A DNA stretch of 64,000 nt from Apiospora phragmitis (lineage: Eukaryota; Ascomycota; Sordariomycetes; Amphisphaeriales; Apiosporaceae), in contig JAQQWL010000010.1 of assembly GCA_038363925.1 (NCBI GenBank), positions 930,001 to 994,000 of the forward strand, given 5' to 3'. Of this stretch, positions 56,749 to 64,000 are shown one piece after another. The position numbers and the translations under genes are program-made. The number at the start of each line of letters is the position of its first letter. Within the stretch, counting starts at the first letter, position 1. The notes under the pieces were generated by a model, which was not told where the DNA came from, did no database searches, and saw only the letters and a list, made by a program, of their open reading frames with translations.

Positions 56749-57752
56749 ATGGCGCTTAATGCCTCGAGGTCCGCAGCGCAGTTCGCCCGACAAGCTCTGC
56801 AAAGCTCGACCAAGCGCTCCTCGCCCGCCATAACCACACGACCTCTCGCCGCTGCCGCCGCCACGACGACGACACCACACCGATCCTTTTCCTCCTCCAA
56901 CAGCAGATTATTACAAGAAGATGATTCCGCCCTCTACGTCTCGTCGGAGGAGCTGTCCCCCCGGTGGGCCCACACGCCGGAGCGCATGAAGGCGTCCTTC
57001 AGCCCGCACATCACCATGGACCCGAGCCGCTCCATCTGGGCCGTCAACGAGTCGCCGCAGAAGCTCGACGACGCCCTCAACAACCTGCTCGGCCACGACG
57101 GCGACCGCCTGCTGCCCGACGAGCTCAAGTGGCTGGCCGTGACCCACAAGTCCTTCGACCAGGGCCGCCGCGGCTTCAACGACCGCCTCGCCTTCCTGGG
57201 CAAGCAGGTCGCCACCATGGAGGCCATGCAGGGCATCCTGAACGCCCAGTTTTCTAAATTTGCAAGCGCGGCCGCAACTCCTCCTTCCGCATCGCCAACC
57301 GAGGGCGTCATCGCCGAGGTCGTGGAGGGTATGGCCAGAGAGGAGAAGGGCATCCCCGAGGATATTTACGGCCACAGGCGGGAGCCCTTCCAGCACGCCG
57401 CTCTGGAGAGGACCGACGAGTTGAGCATCTTGCAGGCTACCGACATCTTGTCGCTAAAGAAGCTGCAAAAGATTGCGGTGTCGACGGGCATTGCGGAGGT
57501 TGTTAGGTGGAAGCCGAGAAAGGTGAGCGCGGTCACTTCCAATTGACTCCCAATTCAACTCTCTGAAGTATCCCGGAACGTCTAATACCTAACCCATCTG
57601 ATTAGCCCGAAAGCATGAAAGCTTCAGGTGTTCTTCCCGTCATGGGCGGCGCTATTTACGCCATCATCGGAGCCATCTCTCTGCAACACGGTGGCAAGGT
57701 CGCGAGCCGAGTTGTCCGAGAGCGCATAATTAGGAGAATCAAGCCAAACTAA
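56749..57752 (+). CDS. Mitochondrial large-subunit ribosomal protein mL57 (MRPL15-type, RNase III-like fold)
   Basis: Exons 56749-57522 and 57606-57752; the 83-nt intron has a GTGAGC donor and ATTAG acceptor. 306 aa. The first 60 residues are rich in Ala, Ser, Thr and Arg with hardly any acidic residues (MALNASRSAAQFARQAL...), a typical mitochondrial targeting peptide. The middle contains the degenerate RNase III-like region known for this protein: LPDELKWLAVTHKSFDQGRRG and NDRLAFLGKQVATMEA, with the acidic catalytic residues not conserved. The C-terminus GGAIYAIIGAISLQHGG followed by basic IIRRIKPN matches family ends. The frame continues upstream of 56749 but only by non-ATG starts. No defect seen. 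Confidence 0.9.
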
Positions 57753-58944
57753 ATAAAAGATGTGAGAGTGGGACACAAGGAGCCTAAGGAGCATTGCATT
57801 GTAACAACATGTATAAAATACTATATCCATGTGTATAACGAAGTTAGAGAGCACCATTCATTCCATTCAGACCCGGGTGTCTCCCTCTGCCTCAGGTATC
57901 GATTCAAGCCATACTTCGTTTCTGTGCGAGAGGTATGATCTTTCCAAGGAACCTGCTGCTGATTTGAGAACCAAGTCAAATGGACCGAACCCGACGTCAC
58001 GTCAAGTAAAACCTGTAATGGGCTAGCATCGTCTCAATGTCTAATGGCTTGTCATCACACTCGCCTTTTGAAGATAACGAAATAACGTCGACTGCTTACT
58101 AGAAGCTGGAAGAGAGGTGTGGGCACTTGTGAAACCAAAGTTGCCATGTTTACGCAGCATCTGTTAGAGTCCACACATATATCTTCTTCAACTTGAAGTC
58201 GTAGGTTTAGGTCTGGGCCTCGAATATATGCCCTACAAGGTAAGCAGTATACCTCTAACCGGCCACAGAAAAGAAATAGAAAAAATATTGCCAAGTCGTA
58301 CCTTGCATGACGCATATTTGGATTTCCATGGCAGATGGGCTCTCTCCAGTTTACCTACTGCCCATCCCCATCCTCTCTGGGTGGGGACCCGCCTGCCCTC
58401 GCACCACGTTGGTTTGACTCGTAAACAAGAATTATCGGATCATTCCACGTCACCTCCCCCAATTCCGATGGAATGGTCTCCACGCCCAGTTTAATAGTAA
58501 TAATTGGAAGTCGGTATATGTCGAACTCCAGATCAGCAGAAGCAAGATCAGAACCAAGATTGCTCTTCTTTCAAGTGACAATCGGCCGGGGCCCGGTCAT
58601 TCGGGGACATTTTGGAGAAACCCTGCCAGCGCGCCTTACTAACCATAAGAAGGGCAACTAACACAAATGCGGGCTGTTGGCCGATCTTGGTAGCACCGTA
58701 GCAGCAACAACATCATCAATCCAACCTGCCAGCTATCCCCCCCTCGTACGGCTTCTTGTCACGAGAGTTTTCGGCCTACCTGGCGAACCCCCATCCTTAT
58801 TCCGATCGTAGTCAGTCATTCGGAATTCCCCAGGTAGTCTAGCGCAGCAGCAGCAGCAGCAACAGCAGCGGTAGTCCAAGACGTCCACTGTTTTGTCCCA
58901 GTCGTTCGATCTCCACCCCCTTCAATTCACCCTGGAAGAAGACA
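57753..58944. other. Intergenic region between mL57 and the membrane protein
   Basis: No recognisable coding sequence. A CAG-type trinucleotide run (58846-58870) lies just upstream of the next start, probably in its 5' untranslated region. Confidence 0.5.
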
Positions 58945-60129
58945 ATGGACGCGCTGCAGAAGAAGCTTCTACCCTTGGCGGGTCACCGACCTCTCCTCCA
59001 CCGCCTCCGCCTGCCCTACCTCCTCATCGTCCCGGGCCTGCTCGCCATCGCCACCATCGCGCTTCTCGGCTTTCACTCGGACCTGAACATCGCGGCCCTC
59101 TACTCGCAGTGCCACGCTAGGTCGCGCCTGCGCTGGGTGTCACGCGTCCCCATCGTCGGCGCGCCCTCCTGCTTCCTGACCTCCTTCTTCCAGCTCGCTG
59201 TCGGTGGCGGCGACGGCGATAGTGGCGATAGCCATCATCATCATTCGTCCTCGGTCCGCGCCCTCGCCATCATGAGCGTCGTGCTTTCCTTCGTCGCGGC
59301 CCTGCTGACTGTCAACCTGGTCGAGTCCGCCCGCCTCTGCAATCGCCGCAGCTGGCTCATCGCCCGGCCCACCGTGCCTTGGCTGGTTTTCAACCTGATT
59401 GGGGGCGCCCTGGTCTGGGACATAGTCATCGTGCCCGAGTTCCTCCGCCGCGCGAAGCACGTCCAGGCCGCCAAGGAGTCGGCCGCGGCCGAGCGGTTGC
59501 GAGATGTCGACTCGTTCATCGACCTCGAGGTGCGCGGCCTCACGAGCCAGGTCGAGGTGGTTGCTATCCCATTGGCCGTGCTGCTGGGTTTCGTGGCGCC
59601 CAGCGCGGCCATGCTGGTCACGGTAGGTCACCCGATCGCCGTCGTAGTCTGGCTGTTCTTCCCGCTCTGGGTCTCCCTCGTGCGGTACGCCGTCAAGGTC
59701 GTCGGTGTCAACGCCATCCGGGATCCCGAGCCGCACCGCCTCGAGTCTCACCAAATATCTCTCGGTCTCATGTATGCCGTGCCCGTCGTGTGTTCCATCG
59801 CGTCGCACGTCTTCCTTCTTGTGAACCTCTTCGGCAGCCCCGACGATCGTAGGGAGATGACGCGGGCGACGACCAAGTTCATCCAGATCGATTTCCTCAT
59901 CATTGGCGCCACCTTCTTGTACTGGCTCCTCGTCGAGGCCGGCATGCTGACGACGGCGGTCATGATCGTCAGCTCCGTTGTTCTCGGTCCCGGGGCTGGC
60001 TTGTGTGGGTCCTGGCTATTGAGGGAGAAGGCCATCGAGAGGTATCCCCACGGCGAAGGCGGTGAGCGTGCTGCTGCTGCTGGGGACCAGCAAGAACACG
60101 ATGAAGAGTCACCGCTCTTGCGGCCATAG
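58945..60129 (+). CDS. Multi-pass integral membrane protein of unknown function
   Basis: Single exon of 394 aa. Hydrophobic segments are evident at about residues 23-45 (YLLIVPGLLAIATIALLG), 105-125, 140-165, 205-225, 228-250, 265-295 and two more near the C-terminus (FLIIGATFLYWLLVEAGML, TTAVMIVSSVVLGPGAG), so about seven or eight membrane helices. Between helices 1 and 2 is a loop with a His/Asp/Gly-rich stretch (GGGDGDSGDSHHHH), possibly metal-binding. The segment HPIAVVVWLFFPLWVSL resembles the conserved core of PaxA/AtmA-like fungal integral membrane proteins, but this is a weak similarity from memory. The C-terminus ends in an acidic dileucine-like EESPLLRP, a possible vacuolar sorting signal. 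No neighbours suggest a pathway. Confidence 0.8.
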   Translation: MDALQKKLLPLAGHRPLLHRLRLPYLLIVPGLLAIATIALLGFHSDLNIAALYSQCHARSRLRWVSRVPIVGAPSCFLTSFFQLAVGGGDGDSGDSHHHHSSSVRALAIMSVVLSFVAALLTVNLVESARLCNRRSWLIARPTVPWLVFNLIGGALVWDIVIVPEFLRRAKHVQAAKESAAAERLRDVDSFIDLEVRGLTSQVEVVAIPLAVLLGFVAPSAAMLVTVGHPIAVVVWLFFPLWVSLVRYAVKVVGVNAIRDPEPHRLESHQISLGLMYAVPVVCSIASHVFLLVNLFGSPDDRREMTRATTKFIQIDFLIIGATFLYWLLVEAGMLTTAVMIVSSVVLGPGAGLCGSWLLREKAIERYPHGEGGERAAAAGDQQEHDEESPLLRP

Positions 60130-61502
60130 ATTGATCCATATATCCTATGCCCTATTACCTACCTAGCATATATTCCAAGAATAGACATCCCACGTGCCAC
60201 CTGAGCAACGGGGCTGAAACCCTTCCACCACCTCGCGCACCTATCTCGCTGTACTGTACTCTGTGCAACTTCTGTTTTGCAGCTGTATCGGTGTGCGCTA
60301 TCGTCTGATCCATAGTAGCGTGCATCGACAGACATCCGTCGGACAACACGCCGCCCCAAAATCGCGCACTGGTTTCATTTCGACATCTTCCCTTTGGGCG
60401 GGATCATATTATCGTGCCCTAACTGCCGAGCCAGGCGAGCGAAACCCCTTTATTATGCCCATGGCGCTTTCGTGACAGCACATGAAACTTGTTTCTTCTG
60501 TCTGCCGTCCTCTGTCCCTCAATTGGAAACAGACTCGATACTACGTCCCGACTCAGGTCAAACCGGTATACGAACTCAATATACCGGTTTGCAATGTCAC
60601 ATTTTCAGGACTAACCAGGGCGGTGGGACCACCGGTTCAGACTACTTTAGTGTGCGTGAGAGATAAAAAATGACCCTGATTCAGGCGTGCATCGCGGGGG
60701 AGCATCGTGTCTCTAGGCGACGACGAACCGGGAAGCGGCTTATTGGCATGATTGATGGAACACCAAGAAGTTGGCAGACGACGACGATGGATTGAGGCGC
60801 AGGCTCACCACTTGAAGCAGATCTCATTTCCGATTAATCCGGATCAGCCGGTTTGCGCGATCGATTGAAGCCTATATTGTGGTTCATGTGCGAACGCGGG
60901 AACGTCGTCATGCTATTGACTGACAAAAAAGAAGAGAGGTCTTATTATTATTATCAATTTGCATGAAATCCTGCCTTGGCCGACGGGGTCATTTGAAGCC
61001 CAAAAAGCAGGATTCACGAACGCCACCGGTCTATGTCGCCTGAAAATTAGAAGGCATACCCTAGGTCGCTGCACCCTCAGCGTTACATCCGGCCGGCAGT
61101 CGGACGAGCAAGGGGACTTGGTCGGACGTTGCGCCCGTAAAGTTTCCATGGCCTGAACCAGAACAGCCGACCATTGGGGGCCAAAACAACACGGGACAGT
61201 ATTGCTTAGCTAAGTCAAGAAGGGGAAAGGGAGGTGTGTTGGGACCAGGGCAAGGGCCCCGCCATGGATGGAAGGATAAAGGTAAAGACAAGGCCTCTCT
61301 CGCCATGCATCCCCTTCTCAAGTCAACATTCAACCGACCATCCAACACCACCAAACGAAGCAAAAACCCGCAGCCTCCTTCCAAGAAACTGGGCAGCCAA
61401 AACCTTCTAGGGCGCCATCCACCGCACACACACACACACACATACGCACATATACACACACGCACGCAAGGGGGGCGACAGCGACACTGACAAGAGCATA
61501 CC
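60130..61502. other. Intergenic region with inverted repeat and CA microsatellite nearby
   Basis: Contains a perfect 12-bp inverted repeat (60559-60591) and several CCGGTTT or ACCGGTT motifs (60622, 60846), and a (CA)n tract at about 61425-61465 upstream of the 2EXR gene. No gene recognised. Confidence 0.5.
60559..60591. repeat. Perfect 12-bp inverted repeat
   Basis: Arms CAAACCGGTATA (60559-60570) and TATACCGGTTTG (60580-60591), 9-nt loop. Related half-sites occur at 60622 and 60846. Could be a dimeric zinc-cluster factor site or a foldback remnant; undecided. Confidence 0.6.
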
Positions 61503-62462
61503 ATGAAGCATCACTGGATAACGAGCGACACACCAGACTACCTGCTGGATAAACAAAGCGACACACCAGATTCAGACTGCGGCGTACCAGAGACATGTAA
61601 ACAACCGCCCATGGCCCAACCAGTTTTCCACCTTTTCCCGCAATTGCCCTTGGAGATCCGCCTGAAGATATGGTAAGTCCCGAGTCATGCCGTCTCCCCG
61701 TCTCCCCCATCTTTATCGCCCCGCCCGGTCGCATAGAATTGCGATCCTATCGCCGATTGCTTTCCTTTTCGGGGTTTCGCTCCTTTTTTCTTCTTCTTCT
61801 CAGCTGGTCTTGTTTGATCATCATACTAACCTACCCGTAGGCGCCTCTCCCTAGAACCCCGCGTGCTCGAGCTGCACTCACGGCGCACGCACTACGCCCA
61901 GGCCGAGGACTGGCCCTGGCAGTCCGACTGCTTCAACCCGGCACTGCTGTCGGTGTGCGACGAGGCGCGCGGCGAGGCCCTGCAGGCGCTGACGGTGGCG
62001 CTGCCGATGCCGCACGGCGGTATGCTGTACTGCGACCCGATGCGCGACGTGCTGGTGGTGCTGGGCGACTCGGACCTGCCGCGGCTGCGGCAGCTGTTCG
62101 CCGAGGTCGAGGACCAGGACCCGCGCGGGTTACGGCACCTAGCCCTCAGCGTCGCCCCCTGGGCGCATGACTACGCGGGCCCGACGCTGCGCATCTGGCA
62201 GCGCGCCCTGTTCCACAAGCTTGATCGTTTGACGCTCGTGCTCTACCGCGGGTGCGACCCCCCGGCCGGCTTCCACCGCGGCACCTGCCGCCTCGACGGC
62301 TTCGAGGGCAAGTCCGACCACCGCCACATGCAGTACCTCGTCCTCGTCGACCGCTTCAAGCAGTACCACGGCCGGGGCGACTCGTGGATGATGGTGGGCA
62401 AGACGCAGATACGGATCGAGGAGTTGGTGTTCATGGCCGAGGATGGTTCGAGGCTGGACTGA
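61503..62462 (+). CDS. 2EXR domain protein
   Basis: Exons 61503-61672 and 61841-62462; the 168-nt intron has a GTAAGT donor and a CCGTAG acceptor with a CTAAC branch. 263 aa. The 2EXR signature FHLFPQLPLEIRLKIW-RLSLEPRVLEL spans the intron, followed by PALLSVCDEARGEAL, typical of this large fungal family of unknown function. Start chosen at 61503 because it is the first in-frame ATG; a second Met directly before the domain (MAQPVF) could also serve. The extra N-terminal segment contains a tandem duplication (GATAA...GCGACACACCAGA repeated), giving two copies of SDTPD. The rest has no other recognisable domain. Many fungal genomes carry dozens of these genes. Confidence 0.88.
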
Positions 62463-62753
62463 CTGGTCATTTTTTGTCTTTTCTAATGATAGTACGGTTT
62501 ATTTAATTACTGGGGGGAATAGCGAATTGATGATTCATGATATCCAAACCCCTTCAAGCTTTGTTGACCTCGACAGTGGGTCATTCTTTCGGTTTACATT
62601 TGACGCCAGCATCATGCTATGATTGTCCACATACGTTTCCTGCCGTCCATTGGCTCAAGCATCCTCGCGTAATGGAATGTCCCCATCATTCCCTAATCAT
62701 ACTGATACTTTTCCTGCGCTAATTCACTTCTTGTTTGTTTCCATTCGCAGCAG

Positions 62754-63658
62754 CTAGGCCGTCAAACTCGCCCACCACCGCAGGCCGACAGAGACGCCCA
62801 CCCCTGCCGCAGATGCAGTAGTGAAGAGCATGACATCGGCGGGATTCGACAGAGAGACTGTCGCCGTACACCCAACCACAACAATCACAACGCCGGCTAC
62901 CACCAGACCCGTAGCCAAAACATTCGCCCGGATCTTTATCAGCATCAGAGTCAGGAGAAACAAAGCGACAATCACCGCCAGGCTCATCCGTTTCCTGAGT
63001 CCACTACGCCTCTGGAAAAAACTCGCGGGACCCCGCGACGACGGGCTCGACATCCTGCTCCCACGGCCCCCGGACCATGATGGGGCTGCCGTTCGGGTCG
63101 ACGCACCGCCCCCCGAGAACTGTCTCTAACACGTGGTGGTCTACGAGCCGCTTTCCCGTGATGAGGAATGGGTCTCTTGCGTGGCTGCTCCGCTTTTCCA
63201 TGTATTCGTCGTCTTGCAGCGCCTTCACTGAAGACAAAGACTTCAACGCGTTCAAGTCAGTTGGTATGAAGCTTGAAGGCTCGTAGGAGGAAGGGGCGAG
63301 AAAGAAATTATATACCATATTGGTCCAGGTCCGCCTCCCAGCCATCCGCTTCTTTGCCGTCGCATTGGATCTCGGCGGCGTGCTCGGCAAGTTTCCACTG
63401 CAACTTCCGCAGCCGTAGCCTCTGCATCTCCGTAATTCTAACCCGGAAGCTGTGTTCCTCATCTGATCTCTTGAGGTTGTCTGGGACTCTCGGCGGCGAG
63501 TAGCAGAACAGTTTCTCCAAGAGTCCACGCAACATTACAGGCCAGTCCGCGGGGATATCCCATATGGTAAAGGCCTGTTTCTTGATGGGCTCGATGAGCA
63601 TCATGCGGTGATGCCTTGCCGCAAATGAGAGTTCCTCGCTTCCTGAGGTGTCTGACAT
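62754..63658 (-). CDS. DUF6594 membrane protein
   Basis: Exon 1 is 63658-63316 and exon 2 is 63227-62754, with an 88-nt intron (GTATAT...ACTGAC...TTCAG). The soluble part has EEHSFRVRITEMQRLRLRKLQ, ALQDDEYMEKRS, ARDPFLITGKRLVDHHVLE and GPWEQDVEPV, characteristic of DUF6594. The end of exon 2 carries two or three membrane helices (LAVIVALFLLTLMLI, LATGLVVAGVVIVVVG, MLFTTASAAGVGVSV). A run of six A on the plus strand (63016-63021) puts a stop just before the helices; with five, the frame stays open and the protein is 271 aa. DUF6594 proteins are frequent in ascomycetes near heterokaryon-incompatibility or accessory genes; function unknown. Confidence 0.85.
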
Positions 63659-64000
63659 GATTTCGTCTAATCCCGGTACCGTTGCCCAGGTAGAATGTGA
63701 GTTATTTGACTTGATGAGGTTGGGATTCGAAATAGATTCCAGCCTGATTTGTTGAGAGTCATTTGACAGGAAATAAATGGGCGGTGGCGGGTGGCCACTG
63801 GGTTAATGACTTGTCGTCGTGGCTGGATAGCTATTGCCCAATGATATGCACAGGAACATTTTTTTCGCGGTGATACTGACGCCGTAGATGTACCATAATG
63901 TGTATGTTAGCTTATCAATACATTCACCCTTGGAGGGTGGCGTAAATATGAGATTACCATAAGTTCTTGTTAAACATAAGATACGCCATGTGGCGGCAGT
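63659..64000. other. Right edge, upstream of DUF6594 gene
   Basis: About 340 bp with nothing recognisable beyond the presumed promoter of the DUF6594 gene. Confidence 0.4.

Noticed and set aside
1..64000. tRNA, rRNA or CRISPR features
   Set aside because: I looked for T-loop-like GGTTCGAATCC sequence with matching acceptor stems and for regular spaced repeats; none was convincing. A covariance-model scan would be decisive.

Overview
This window is from a filamentous ascomycete, most likely a Sordariomycete. The evidence is the short GT-AG introns (about 50-140 nt) with CTRAC-like branch sites, long intergenic spaces, fungal gene families (PNP-NLR, Rtt109, mL57, DUF6594, 2EXR, SYLF), and an 11 kb AT-rich block showing the signature of repeat-induced point mutation (RIP).

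Layout. Positions 1-13449 hold one broken NLR-type gene on the minus strand (nucleoside-phosphorylase domain, then NB-ARC, running off the left edge). Its second intron (1111-12764) carries four nested transposons: a short hAT element (1279-12687), inside it a Fot1/Pot2-like Tc1-mariner element (1335-11565), and inside that a reverse-oriented solo LTR (2009-2645) and a full chromodomain Ty3/Gypsy element (3606-11330). Each level has its own inverted repeats or LTRs and a target-site duplication. A small cysteine-rich secreted protein lies just beyond (14881-15260). From 15.3 to 32.4 kb the DNA is ordinary in composition but almost gene-free; only a small zinc-ribbon protein (24988-25272) is convincing.

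From 32.4 kb on the window is gene-dense: a beta-helix protein of bacterial-looking family, a SYLF lipid-binding protein, a D-2-hydroxyacid dehydrogenase, then an aromatic-metabolism block of phenylalanine ammonia-lyase (minus), phenol-hydroxylase-type FAD monooxygenase, MFS transporter and tyrosinase (39.9-51.2 kb), ending in a chitin-binding relic. A repeat of about 110 bp occurs in the same orientation at both ends of this block. Then follow a single-pass membrane glycoprotein, Rtt109 and mL57 (divergent pair), a multi-pass membrane protein, a 2EXR protein and a DUF6594 membrane protein.

The aromatic block could work together: PAL makes cinnamate or coumarate, the monooxygenase and tyrosinase oxidise phenolics, and the transporter moves substrate or product. 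This is inference from gene order.

Caution: at least six otherwise intact genes need a one-base correction to read through, mostly in runs of the same base (five to seven bases in five of them). This suggests either consensus errors in the sequence or widespread decay, and it affects every pseudogene call here.
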